Shown: in pieces, positions 21,301 to 36,300 of the stretch
How the letters are laid out: every line of letters starts with the position of its first letter
How positions within the stretch are numbered: position 1 is the first letter of the stretch
Source: Sipunculus nudus
Taxonomy: Eukaryota; Annelida; Sipuncula; Golfingiida; Sipunculidae
NCBI GenBank assembly: GCA_026874595.1
Contig: CM049317.1
Location: forward strand, 18,497,882 to 18,561,881
Reading direction: 5' to 3'
DNA length: 64,000 bases
Notes under the pieces: model-generated
What the model was told of the DNA's origin: nothing
The model's database searches: none
What the model saw: the letters and a program-made list of their open reading frames with translations, nothing else
Made by a program: the position numbers and the translations under genes

Positions 21301-21740
21301 AATTATTTTATTATTATTATAACTTCATCACAGGTACATCAATCAGTTACCCAGCCTCCTTGGGCTAATATGCCACCTTAAGTATTAACGGACTGTGCAT
21401 TTTCCAAAAGATTAAGAAAAAAGGAAATCTCTTGTTCCACCCTCTATAACTAGCTGTAATTTTTATAATATAATAACATATTATATAATATGACATCCGG
21501 GTTTCAGTGTTAACGAAAAATCAGCGGATTGGAGAAAATGGCTAAAATACATTATGAAAATTGTATCAGAAATATTTAATTGAACCTTCCAGAATACATG
21601 TACACACACTTAAAACTGTCATAACTATCAGTATGTCGGTATGGCTGTATGCGTGTGTGTATGTATATGTGTTATACAGATTAAATACCGTATGTAATAC
21701 TCACGAGATATAGAAACAACACCAGCAGTAGCCGCCTCAT
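16499..21740 (-). CDS. Secreted single-WAP-domain protein (three exons, 95 aa)
   Basis: Exons 21705-21740, 17902-17956 and 16499-16695 join in frame to 95 residues. The first encodes MRRLLLVLFLYL, a hydrophobic signal-peptide core that continues into MVATPSDS. Next comes a short polar linker (RYMPRDIIRDEMRDTGR), then an eight-cysteine whey acidic protein core. The spacing is C-x7-C-x3-C-x5-C-x5-CC-x3-C-x3-C, with the hallmark DEDCPPPKKCC and CGKIC. A basic tail follows (NKGKKTAARR). WAP domains act as serine-protease inhibitors or antimicrobials in the extracellular space, and molluscs also use them in shell matrix. The sequence does not say which applies. All three junctions have GT/AG sites and matching phases (0, then 1). 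No homologue lies next to it. Confidence 0.85.
17902..17956 (-). CDS. WAP protein exon 2 (linker)
   Basis: Flanked by GATTTTCAG and GTAGGT on the minus strand, 55 nt. It encodes MVATPSDSRYMPRDIIRD and leaves one base. It probably holds the signal-peptidase site and the start of the mature peptide. Confidence 0.75.
18155..18480 (+). repeat. tRNA-derived SINE in the WAP intron
   Basis: A tRNA-like head with A box TGGCCAAGGGG (18167-18177) and a strong B box AGTTCGAATCT (18211-18221). It is followed by a tRNA-unrelated body with CTGACCCTGCAATTGAGAGG. It is on the strand opposite to the WAP gene and is a different family from the 2-3 kb SINEs. It is not a functional tRNA: the acceptor stem does not close. 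Confidence 0.75.
18490..20280. other. No gene seen (WAP intron 1)
   Basis: Very AT-rich intron with several poly-A/T runs and a short pyrimidine-rich CACCCC segment near 18985. I see no exon. Confidence 0.45.
20290..20590 (-). repeat. Dispersed GACGGACG-type repeat
   Basis: Starts with CAGCTGAGCACCGTGACC and TATGGGTCCCTTG, the inverse of the sequence at 33457-33487 (CAAGGGACCCATAGGTCACG). It ends in GACGGACGGACG runs. It therefore belongs to the same dispersed family as the repeats in the intron of the 31-40 kb gene. Confidence 0.65.
20656..21221 (+). repeat. 283-bp tandem duplication (two near-identical units)
   Basis: Unit 1 runs 20656-20938 and unit 2 runs 20939-21221. Each begins with the palindromic AGTGAGTCTCACT. 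I count only about three differences, so the event is recent. It lies in the first intron of the WAP gene. Confidence 0.95.
21240..21320. repeat. (TTA)n-rich microsatellite
   Basis: Imperfect TTATTG and TTA runs directly after the 283-bp duplication. Confidence 0.9.
21705..21740 (-). CDS. WAP protein exon 1 (signal peptide)
   Basis: ATG at 21740 starts MRRLLLVLFLYL, and the exon ends in a strong GTGAGT donor in phase 0. It is only 36 coding bases long. The start is supported by the hydrophobic leader it gives and by phase agreement with exon 2. The upstream 5' UTR is not defined. Confidence 0.75.
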
Positions 21741-24978
<3,238 letters not shown>

Positions 24979-25009
<31 letters not shown>

Positions 25010-25059
25010 TATATTATATTATATTATATTATATTATATTATATTATATATATGTATGT
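24979..25059. repeat. (TA)n and (ATATT)n microsatellite, right part
   Basis: TA dinucleotides pass into about eight ATATT pentamers. Confidence 0.95.
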
Positions 25060-25740
25060 ATCAAGTAATCATCGGGCGTGCTTAACATTAATTTATATAT
25101 AACACCTTCTGTGCAGCCGTACATCGATGTTATATCTGGGACAGGGTATGTGAAAACGAGCAAAATTTTTTACTCGGTTGGGGCCAATAAGGCGAGATTA
25201 TCCACTGTATGTTTATTGTTATTAATGCAATGTCTGTTCGTTTTCTGGAGCCTGAGAGTGACATTTTACTGTGTGTGTCTGTGGCAGTGTTCTTCATGAC
25301 TATGCGTCGGGTTTAGCTAGACTACCGATGGGTCGTGATAAAATGCGTATGGTGAAAGCGATCTGTGTGTTGGATAAAATCTCACCAGTCGTTGTAATCC
25401 GTGTATATCGGCTGAATCACTTGGAGATTTAAAGCAAAATGAACCATGTGTTTAAGCGGATTTGTTTCCTAGTTAGGCCTTGACAACGGCTCATCTATGG
25501 AAACTCCAGTCTGAAAAGAACATTGTGGTTTATGAAGAGGATAAACGTTTTGTCATTGACACAAATTTATTGCCAGGTCATGATATGTTAGGTGAGAGCC
25601 TCATAAGGTGATGAGATGTAGTCAGGGAGATGTAATAATATTTAATGATGTTTTTTGTGTTGATCAGAGGATTGCTTTATGTATGGAACTTACTAAATTA
25701 CGGTTTGTTATTATTCAGCTGACAGAAGGTTATACATGCT
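25060..25740. other. No gene seen
   Basis: Mixed-composition DNA between the LTR-like insert and the TATA-bearing region. No convincing frame. Confidence 0.35.
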
Positions 25741-25762
25741 TCTTGGAGGCTTAGTCGGTAGG

Positions 25763-25900
25763 TATAAATAGAGAAGTGTCAAGAAGAATCTAGATATTTC
25801 CAGAATATTCCTGTAGTTTCCATTCTGTACAAGTATATAAAGGCCGCTGGGGAGAGAGTTAGTCTAGTCGTCTGATGCAGCCAGACGTGTCAGTCGAGTC
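25763..25900 (+). promoter_or_regulatory. Promoter-like segment with two TATA boxes
   Basis: TATAAATA at 25763-25770 and TATATAAAGG at 25834-25843. The second is followed about 55 bp later by two initiator-like TCAGT motifs (GTCAGTCGAGTCAGTTGAG). Base composition over the next 700 bp is richer in GC than the surroundings. No gene that I can recognise follows, so it could be the promoter of a decayed retroelement LTR or of a non-coding transcript. Confidence 0.35.
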
Positions 25901-27183
25901 AGTTGAGTTCAGAGAGTCAGTGAGATTTATCAGTCGGGACGTGTCGTTTCGGACGAATTTTTGTGTAGTTTGCACCAGACAGGATGTGTTGTCAAGTACG
26001 TGTACTGCTTTTATGACGAGTGTTGGACCTGGAGTTTTAGATTTAGCAAAGCAGGGCGTAGAAAGACTTCGTGTTTGAAGATTTGTACTTGGAGCCAGTT
26101 AATGGCGGCGAACGCCAGATAATTGTGTATTCTGGAGGTATTGTTTATACGACTGGACCCAGTCAACGGTTGAAATTTGTGACGTTTTTCGTTAAAAACC
26201 CTAGACTCCGAGATTTTTTCACTTTTGTGAGAAAATCCCGGGATATATGTGTCCACTGCGTGCGAGTTGTGACAGTCATGTACCTGGAACATTCAGACTT
26301 GACATGGAGAGAGCTCTGATGGGATTGTAAGACATCAGAGCTATCTACCACCACTAATAATGGACTGACCCATTAAAACGCTACCCCTATGGCAAAGAAG
26401 AATTCCTGCGCACCGGTTTAAGAAACTTCGCTTCTCTATTGCCTAAATAACCTAGACTTGGGCCCACGTGTGGGGAGGAACTTGGAACTTGGTCAAGTCA
26501 TTTTGACGTGCTAAGGAGCTAAACGTTAATCGGCATGAGAGGATATTTTTTGCTGGTACCCACCGCGACTAATATAGCTCATTTATCATCGACTAAACTA
26601 ATAGACGGGCAGTGCATGTATATGTTTTGGCTTATTTATAACAACCATTCGGACAGACCTTTCGACCATATGGTAATTTTAAATACAAATCGCAGTGTTG
26701 TTTTCTGTTTCATCAGAAGGGAAAATCTTACAGGATTGCCTCGAGAAAAGTGCGACGCCATGGTCCGGTTTAACAAATAACTTTAATCCAGCTATAAATC
26801 TGGTTTTTTTTTTATTCTTTACTGAAATAAGATTCTGACAGTGTCGGAAATACTAAGCTGGCGTTAATATAAAATACGACCAGTTATCAAGGTCAAGGCA
26901 GTCGTGCCATGAGGTGCACATGTTTGCGTGCTTTGATCGCGGCGTGCTGACTGTGGGCGGGAGAGCGAGGCTGCAGGTCTGGCAGACGACAGGAATGTCG
27001 TAAAACCTCACACCTGTTGTATACAGAAACAGGGGCGGACTCGAGTGAGATCTGTCCAAACATCAGACTAGGTATATCGAGAACTTATCCTTAAAGCCTT
27101 GTGATATTTTTTTGTATTTTTTTTTGTCAATACGTATTCAAAAAGTACAACGCAGCTCTGATCCAGTTAAATTTTCCATCCAT

Positions 27184-27185
<2 letters not shown>
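25901..27185. other. Unassigned region after the promoter-like segment
   Basis: Several short overlapping open frames on both strands (for example 26071-26319 and 26535-26780) with no recognisable domain. The region may be the remnant of an element driven by the TATA segment. I assign no product. Confidence 0.3.
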
Positions 27186-27233
<48 letters not shown>

Positions 27234-27482
27234 TGCTTTTATTCGTTGATTCATGTTATATCATATAATGTTATATTAAGTTATATTATATTATTACATT
27301 ATATTATTGTAAATTACATTCAACATTATGTAACGCTGTAATTTAATATAATATAAAATTATATTATTTTTTCTATTATATTGTTTTGTGTAATATATTA
27401 TATTGTGACGTTTAAGAATATATTATATGTTTTTTTATATGTTGTGTTAAATTATATTATATTATAATATATTATATTATAT
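27186..27482. repeat. (TA)n followed by degenerate TATAT/ATATT DNA
   Basis: A clean run of about 23 TA units to 27231, then about 250 bp of imperfect ATATT and TTATA motifs. Confidence 0.9.
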
Positions 27483-28020
27483 CAACTGGCACGAACATGC
27501 AAAACATAACTGCCTCTGAGCATTCCAGTTTGATGTGCACCTTTCATTTCAAAATGCTAGAAAATGGTAAACCGGCACGTGCCTTGGCGGAGACTGGAGA
27601 GTGGCCGTATATCTGTCAAAATACTCCTGCAGAAATGTGTAAACATACTGTGAGCTGTGGTACACCCGACACAGACATGACAGGGGGTCGCTGATTCATG
27701 CCAGTACAGCACACCTCAGGGGCGCATCCAGAAATTAGAAAAAAAAATGGAGCGGGAGGTCCAACCCAAGAAGACCGTGAAAGGCAGGCTCGGGTCGAGT
27801 ACAGGGGAACTGTGCTTCATTACAAGTACAAGTACTTCAGCTTTTATCAAGTACAACTTCAAGTACAAGTACAGAAATTTTTAGGTGTATTTGAGTACAA
27901 ATACATGTACAGGATTCTGTACTTAATTACAAGTAAAAGTACTTTTATCATTTAATTCATTCAGATATAGAATAACACACAAAATGTTCTGAATGTTCAC
28001 ACATGGCTCACTCAACCATA
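27483..28020. other. No gene; possible transposon-end remnant with CAAGTACAAGTAC motifs
   Basis: CAGGGGCGCATCCAG at about 27717 resembles the ends of common hAT/P-like elements. At 27815-27950 there are repeated CAAGTACAAGTAC motifs like those at the ends of the 43.9-45.4 kb hAT element. Neither stretch has a matching partner nearby. Confidence 0.35.
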
Positions 28021-28640
28021 GATAAATAACCCTATCGATTTTGAGGTCACAGGGTCAAAGGTCAAGCTCTCAGAACTAACTATTTCAAAAAGGTTGTGGA
28101 TCCATTTTAAGCCAAACCATTTGACCGAAAACCCTCCTTCTTGCACATATGGCTACCCAACTCTAAGATGAAGAAACCTTTCGATTTTGAGTTCACGTGG
28201 TCAAAGGTCAAGGGCACAGGACCCACTTGTTAAAAAAGTTTGTGGACCCATTTTACTCCAAACGATTGACCAAAACCTTTCATCTTGCACATATGGCTTA
28301 CCGACCCATGGAAAAAGAACTCTATCGATTTTGAGGTCACCAGGGTCAAAAGTTAAGGCCACAGAACCCACATCTTGAAAAAGCTTGTGGACCCACTTTG
28401 AGCAAAACCAAAACCTTTCATCTTGCACATATGGCTCACCCACACACTAATGAACTACCCAATTGATTTTGAGGTCACGGGGTCTAAGATCAAGGCCACA
28501 AGACCCACTACTTGATTAGCTTGTGGACCCATTTTAAGCCAAAGCGTTTGACCAACACCTTTCATTTTGCTCAGATGGCTCACCCACCCACCCACTCACT
28601 CACTCACTCACTCACTCACTCACTCACTCACTCACTCACA
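28020..28640 (+). repeat. ~138-146 bp tandem repeat with AGGTCA half-sites, then (CTCA)n
   Basis: Diverged units start with TCGATTTTGAGGTCAC or a variant at 28035, 28181, 28325 and 28463. They run through GGTCAAAGGTCAAGG, CTTGTGGACCCATTTTA and CATCTTGCACATATGGC. The last unit ends in about 12 CTCA tetramers (28590-28638). Each unit brings AGGTCA/GGGTCA half-sites spaced by one or two bases. Confidence 0.85.
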
Positions 28641-28659
28641 GAAAAAGGTCAAGGCCAAA

Positions 28660-29548
28660 GAGCTGCCCTCCTAATGCATATACATCCATTGACAATGAAA
28701 TATCAGTTTGAAAAATATAGGTTTATTTTAAAAGAGTGAATAAACATGCATATATATACACATGCATATATCTGTATATTTCACATTTAATAATATTTTC
28801 ACAGTCAAACTTCCGTCGCATACCCATGAATACCAAAGCCAAGACACCCACACTGTAATATAAAAGCTGTAATATAATATATACTGTTACAGTAATATGA
28901 TATTGATAGCAAATACCTCCCCTTGGTCCATCCCTGCACTTAGGATGGTCAAGAAACGAAACCCGGAACTCTGAAACTCTGCCCAGAAGTTTGGGATGAA
29001 AATATTTGATCCTCCATGCAGTACCCGCGTCAAGGTCTGATTAATGAATAACTCTTATTCATGCTACACCCCGGCGCTATAAGGCGTAAACATACATTAT
29101 ACAACTGATGTGATAAATATGTTTATATGATATATTATATGATTCCACTGGATGATCTGCTGTTCGGGCAAAGTTTCACTGTTTGTAATCAGTAATTTGA
29201 TCGGGACCGGCCATTCTGAGACAATGATCCAATCCTGGACCACTGGTTTGAGACCGAGACCATAGAATTCGAGATCACAATCGAGACCTTGAGGGTTTAG
29301 GCCAATACTTCACACTTCAAGTTATTGCATTTGAGGAATGCTGATTTATTACAGACCCATAGTATGCATCCATTAAAAATGGAATATATGTGTGAAAATA
29401 TAGATATATTTTACGAGACTGAAAACATATACATATATATATATATATATATACATTAATACACATAAATTCAACTTTATAATTATAAATATGGTGTTAA
29501 ACCATAGAGCACTCTAGTAGTTGTTTATTGCAGGAAACCTGTAGATTA

Positions 29549-29628
<80 letters not shown>

Positions 29629-29890
29629 GAGCAGTAAACATATTTTAATATGTTTTAATATTATTTTCACTATCAAACCTAAAAAATCTCGATTTCCAAA
29701 GCATTTTAAGTCAATTTTATGTGTTTACAGCTTTGGTGGTGCCACTCCACACATGTACACATCACACTGTACCAACCACGACGTGAATTGGGTTTACATT
29801 TTCTTTACATCTGTTACATAGTAGACCTTCATGTGTTGGTGAATATTTGTCAAGGACCCGGACTTCGTGCGTCCAAATGCGACTGTATAA
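28660..29890. other. No gene seen; TA and GA microsatellites
   Basis: (TA)n at about 29429-29451, then (TA)n at 29551-29585 fused to (GA)n at 29585-29626. The rest is without recognisable content. Confidence 0.45.
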
Positions 29891-30203
29891 GACCAAAAAA
29901 TATAAGGTATGGCTCTCAGGCACCGCCTGCGTCAATAATACCCCGCCCCCCCCCCCGCCCCCCCCCCCCCTCCAAAATTTTTTTTTGATCTTTCGAGAAG
30001 ATAAAATAATAAGATTTTGATCAGATTTCCATTGTTATGTAGTGCTTTTGCGTAGTTAGCAAAACAATTCTGTTATTTTCATGCTTTTCCCTGATCGTAT
30101 GAAATTTTTAGCGAAACATACAAAACAAAGGTAAAATATGGCCCGGCCTCAAAGGTTTTTGAAATATAGTGCCTGAGGACCATACCTTTTTTTTTTTTTG
30201 GCC
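29891..30203 (+). mobile_element. MITE family A, copy 3
   Basis: Left end GACCAAAAAATATAAGG, then TATGGCTCTCAGGCACCGC; right end GTGCCTGAGGACCATACC, a T run and GGCC. It is preceded by TAA. A C-rich stretch (29941-29970) interrupts the left half. Same orientation as copies 1 and 4. Confidence 0.8.
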
Positions 30204-30979
30204 TATCCATCACGATTTCCTGCGACCCGGTAGATGTGCACTCAAACATATCAGGTCACGAAGAGGGCTTCTGCAAAACAATTCTTTCCGAGACCCCTTT
30301 TGAGAAAGGATCGCCGATATGGATTATTTCGGGCCGGTCACCGCAAAATGTAAGAAACCCCCAGATACGGCCCCCGGAGTAAAACTCTGTCCCGCCATCA
30401 CACACTCTATAGCCATTGTGTTACCGGGCCCGAAGACACACAGAAAAGAGGCGCCCGCGGGGGAGCAAATACTAAAATTATTCATTATGCACGTAATACG
30501 CAAATATTGCAAATAAAAATGGATGGAATCTCTTCGGACAAACCCGGAGCAAATGTATGTCGAAAACCATGGCAATCCGTACGGTGGTATCGGAGGAGAT
30601 ACGGAAAATTACAAAAATCGCCTTACGCTATTAATATATAGATTGATAGTAAATACGATAAGAAATTTATGAATTTTCAACTATTATCCATTTACCAAAA
30701 AAGAAAACTGTTAAACTGACTACATTTAAGACAAATTCACATCAAAGTTATTTTTAACAAGGGCTTTCTATGATAATAAAGTTTTAGTAGATTTTATAGT
30801 GAGAAACATGATCAGCTACATTTTGTCGCTTGTACGTATATGATAATACATATAACCAGTGCATCGTACAGGATCAACGTTAAAAAACGAAGGGGGGGGG
30901 GGGGGGGGGGGGGGCAGGGGGTACTAAAAATCTTGGTATAGGTAAACATGTGTGCCTGGATTGTTTGTGGACTTTGCTG

Positions 30980-31052
<73 letters not shown>

Positions 31053-31307
31053 GGTAGATTAGATACAACAGTTGATATACAAATATAGAACTATGTATTT
31101 TTATATTTCATATAGGCCTATATATAATATAGAAAATTACATACTAGAAATGTTAAACAGAATATACTAACATGCACATATTAGAACGTTGAAAAGTAAA
31201 AGTTTACGAAAATCATAATAAATTATTAACTCCATAACGGCAGCTTTACAGAAAGTGACAGCACGTTTAGGCCTAAAATTGACATGATCATATTGTGTGT
31301 TGTTCTA
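30204..31307. other. No gene; G23 tract and (TA)n
   Basis: Includes a GC-rich patch (30330-30460) with no recognisable protein, a run of 23 G (30892-30914) followed by CAGGGGG, and (TA)n at about 30983-31048. The region lies downstream of the minus-strand gene that ends at 31308. Confidence 0.45.
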
Positions 31308-32659
31308 TTATTTTTCCTCCAGTCCGTCTTTCTCCTTTAAGATGACGCAAGGATGAGGCAGCACCTTCCTGGTATCACTCTCGTCTACCTGTACATGTGT
31401 CATGATGTACTCCTTCCAATTATTCCAGCCGTCCTCCCTGACCCACCTGTACCACTCAGCAGGGAGTTCGTACCCTGAGGGGTAGAGCGGCGTCAATTCT
31501 GTCTCAGCGGGCGGCAGGGGAACACGGAGCAGGGCAGTCACGTGATTCATGCCCGAGTCGTCTGCAGAGGCACTGAAATATGCATTCATTATGACGTTAC
31601 ACGATAATTCGTGTCTTGTCAGGTGCAGCAATCTGGTGGTGTTTAATGATACTTGTATTGTCTCCAGGTTTCTGGCTGACACCTGGCTCTTTGTGTTTAT
31701 AAAATTCAGCATGTCGCTCGATGTCATACAAGTGATCGTATAATGTTCTTGATCAGTGAGTAACTGTTGTAACGGAATCATTGGATCAGAAAACGCATAT
31801 TTGCAACTTACGTCACCTATCGCTTGACATTTTATGACGAAAATATTGTGGCCATAGTACTCATACACTACTTGTACATGCGTAACACCGTAGCGCGCCA
31901 TCACCCACAAGAAAAAGCCGATGAGATCCGTGTTCCTGAGTAACCCTCCATACGGCCTGGTGATTAACACAATACGTCGTACAGAAGACTCCGCCAGGCG
32001 GCGCTCCAGGTAACACTTAAGACAGGACAGAAGATGTTGGACACCAAAACCTGTTCTGACGTACTCCAACATAAAGTATGAACCCTTTTTACTCTTTAGG
32101 TCTATCAGGATAACACACAACAACGGGAGATATACTCCACCTCCTAGGGAATTAGGGTCTTTTATATCAATGTAGACATGGAGCACCCCCTGCTCCTCCC
32201 GAGTCGTCATGACTCTATCACAGTATCTGTTCATTCTGTCCGCGTCCTCCTGGTGCTGCTTCAGCTGCTGCTGACTGCTCTCTCCTGCTGCGTTGTTCTT
32301 CAACAAGTCACAAATTCTACACTCACCTGTATGATTCCAGTACAGACGTTCGTCAATGATCGAATATACCTTGATGTTGACAGACTCCATTACTTCATTA
32401 AATAATTCTTTTTCAGTTTCAGTCTTTATTTTTTTCCATCCTCCTCCATTGTACTTATGCAGAAGCTTGTCCATATTGTAATCAGTCATAATTTTGTACT
32501 CAGTTTTTAGAATATTGGAATTAAATGGTGTAAATGTCAATTGATCAGACAAGAACTCCTTGAAATGATTCTTTAGATCTTCTTGGATCACTGACTCGTT
32601 GTCTAACTTTTTATTTTCTGTTGCATATCCAACGTCGCCATCAAAATCTGAGTCTGTAT
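31308..32659 (-). CDS. Transposase-like gene, last exon (RNase H-like core)
   Basis: Acceptor TATTGTTTAG precedes the exon at 32660. The frame is open through the junction (TDSDFDGDVGYATENKK) and continues for 449 residues without a stop. Motif positions on the genome: GECRIC about 32320, YIDIKDP about 32171, ITRPYGGLLRN about 31964, YYGHN about 31855. No Met start is needed because the exon is internal. A TA/TAGA microsatellite lies about 55 bp before the acceptor. Confidence 0.85.
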
Positions 32660-32712
32660 CTAAACAATATGAAAATTTATCATTAGAACCAGTGTATATA
32701 AATATATTGTTA

Positions 32713-32751
<39 letters not shown>

Positions 32752-33309
32752 TAGATAGATAGATAGATAGATGTCCAAATATTATTACTTAAACTTTATA
32801 TTACATAAAGAGCACATCTGAATTAGTTAAATTATTTTTCAAAATCAACAGTAAAGAATCAACAAAGGGCATTAAGCTTTTATTTACAAAAATTCCTGCA
32901 TCTGGAATGAATAAATATCTATAATATTACATGAAATCGTTGAGCCTCTTTTGGATGATGGACATGGGACAGGTGTCGCGTTCTGTTCATTAAGGATAGG
33001 TGTCGCACTCTTTTCGTTGTTCAATACCCGTTGCAGTGTGCCACTTGTTACACCTCCGCCAGATGGCGTGCATGAGGTACTATACTTTACTCTCGATTTG
33101 TAACGAATCAGTTCTGGACAAATTCTGAAGACAAAGTGTTTAGGGTTCGGAAAATACCAAAGAACATTCCATTAGATATCAAATAAGATATATTAAATAT
33201 GCATGTATGTATATTTATACGTGTTATTTATTTATATATGTAGGTTTTTATTATAATTCAGATTAGTATCAGAAGCCAAAGGGGTTGTCTTCGAGGGGTG
33301 GTCTTCAGA

Positions 33310-33374
<65 letters not shown>

Positions 33375-36300
33375 TTTGCATTCCGATGATATGAAGGTTT
33401 GTGAACGTTTATGTATACATTCTACACTGTTTAACATCCGGGTTTAACAATAAAAACAAGGGACCCATAGGTCACGGCGCTCAGCTGATCGTGATTGGAC
33501 TATAAATGTTTCTCCACTGCGATACTATATCGAGTTGATAAAGCCTATGAATATCATGGACATGTTGGGCTATTATAAAGGAATGTAATGTAATATGTGA
33601 GTAAAAGATAAATGAAATTACCTGACTGATGGATTAATAGAGTAAAATATAGTGGTTTATTTTTTATTTATTTAGGAGGGGTTGAAAATTGTGATATATT
33701 TGAGCAAATATGAATTCAATGACAGCAGTAATAAGCAGTAGTAGAATGATGATAAGGTTATTTATTGAAGGATCTAAAGTTTATGGAAGTCTGCAAGCTT
33801 TCAATTTGACAGATATGATGTTATGATTAACTATGCTGATGAAGGGATTTATGAATTTGTGACTGTATGACACAATATCTCTTTAGTCTTGACAAGGTAC
33901 ATTATTGTGATGCCCAATATGTCTACATATTACACAATATTGACATAATTTCTGGCATGTACATAAGTACCTATGGAGGAATAGTTATACAAAATATTAA
34001 AGTATGAATATATCTTATTCATCTTGTTCATCAATTCCTTTGAAATTTCAGATTATAAAAGACTAAATCCTTATGTATATATGCTGTGAAAATTAAATCA
34101 ACAGTGCTTACAGGAAAAAAACGTGCCATTGCCAAAGTTTGACAAAATTTAAAGTATTGATTTATTATTTATGCTTATAACTTGAAAAAATTGCAAAATT
34201 CAGATCTGATTATGCGTAAACAATTGTATCTTGATTAAATAAAGTTATATTCCTGAAAAAAAAGTCTCTTGCTTCAGCAATTCTCATGTTAGGTGAGTAA
34301 ATATATTTCCTGATTTTTTTTTTAAATTGCATTATATTTTGGCCCATAACTTCAAAATAATACCCAACAATTACCTAATTTTTTGTGTGTTCATAGAAAA
34401 TGTATGAAAAAAGTGAATACTAAATATGATCAAAAACAGATCAGTGGTTTTGATATTAGGCAGCCTTGAAGTGTAACAATGGCTTTTTTATGGAAAATGG
34501 AGATTTTTCCTAATATCTCGAAGGAACGAAGTCCTAATGACCCAATTTTCGGTATGGTAGGAGATTTCGGGGACATCTAATGGTATGCAAAATTTGGAAA
34601 TCGTTGGTCCAACGGTTTGAAAACGTGCCCTGTTAACGGCCGGACGGACGACGGACAAAGGACCACGACTATAGCTCAGATGACTTATAGTCAGCTGAGC
34701 TAAAAATATGATTTGGGAGAGATGCACATGCTTGTTTTGTGTGGTAATAAAGATAAGCTTTATTACGAGTTGTGTGTGTTTAGCTTATGTATGATTTTGA
34801 CAGTATCTTTGGAGACAGGGAAGAGGATTGATTTAATTTTTATTAACAAATGGAGTGCTATTGTAACACAGATTTTGACTTGGCCATATAACATATAAGC
34901 AGCACATATAATAAAAGAGTTTAACTATTTATTAAAATTTAATAACAAATATTGTGCCAATATAATTTTTATTAAAAAAAATAATAAGAAAATCATATGA
35001 TTTTTTTAAAATAAAATATAACTGAAATGATTATTATATTATAGAATATATTCATGAATGCAGTCATGAATACATTTTGAAAGTATCTGCACTGGTATTC
35101 AAATACTTTCATTTTTACCTGAATTCCCATTCTTGTGCAATAAATTTTTTTAATGCAGTACATATTCATATTCGTATTCAAATACATTTGCAAAGCATTC
35201 GTACCATGTCTAGTATTTATTCAGTTTTAGCCAAACAAAGATGTTGAGAATCCAGAATATACAAAATTCACAAATTTAAATAATGATCATAAGTACCTGA
35301 TTTTATGGCTTTTATTTATATTAAAAAAAATAAATGTAATATATTCACTTTGGACTACTTTCACATCAATCTACACACTAGACACAGTAGGAATCTAGAT
35401 TAATATTATCAACTGCATCTTTGTCTATCATTAATTCCTTCATATGATCCCTAATGATTAGTAATGAATAATATGATCTGTTTTTTTATCATTAAAATTT
35501 CACTGAAAAATACTGCATTGTGTTATTTGGAATAAATTGACATTCTCTCCATCCATACAAGATTATTACATCATCAATAAGGCCAAAAAAAATTAAAGGC
35601 ATGGTTCACAGGCACCGCCCGCATCAATTTCTGACCCCGCATCAAAAATTTTTATTTTGACTTTCAATAAAAACTTTCCAATTTTGAGCTGCTGCCGCTC
35701 CGACATTTCTTTCAAGAATTTCTTTTGTTTTGTAGTGCTTTTACTTATTTAGCAAAATAAAACTGTTATAGTCATGCTTTACCTTATCATTTGACATTTT
35801 TATCGAAACATACCGAAAAATTTAAAATAAAAAAAGCGCCCGCCCGCATTGATTTCTGAAAAAAGTGCCTGAGAACCATACCTTTTCTTTATTTTGGCCT
35901 AACTGCAAGTTAATTTTCTGTTACCCATCAACTAACAAATTCCTTTTCTATTAATTTTTCTTTAATTTGTTATAAAAACCAATACAAAATTATTAATTTA
36001 TTGTTTATTGTTATGTTGTTTTTCAAAACAACTACTAGATGAGTTGGGTTGGACACCTGGATCAACTGTGGCTGGGCATTAGCTGCTTGGCTGCCCCAGT
36101 GTTTGCTTCGCTCAAGCATGCATAATCTGATGAAAGGTCAACAAGGTCAACATAAAGGTGACTGAAGAGGGGCTGGATTAAGCCTGGGTCTGACATGGTC
36201 CCATAAAAACATTAATAAAAGCTACAATATTTAGCCAATTTCTTTCAGCTTTCTAAACTACAAAGATGAAATCCTTATGTGTGCATGATATGAAAATTAT

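Noticed and set aside
27717-27960. Possible hAT/P-type element starting CAGGGGCGCATCCAG
   Set aside because: No inverted partner end or target duplication could be found, so it is listed only as a remnant-like stretch.
30319-30575. Overlapping frames in a GC-rich patch
   Set aside because: Both strands are open over the same stretch because of base composition. Neither product resembles a known protein.
33114-33124. Alternative upstream acceptor (GTCTTCAG) for the cassette exon
   Set aside because: It would add 11 nt and break phase with the first coding exon. The acceptor at 33114-33116 keeps the frame.
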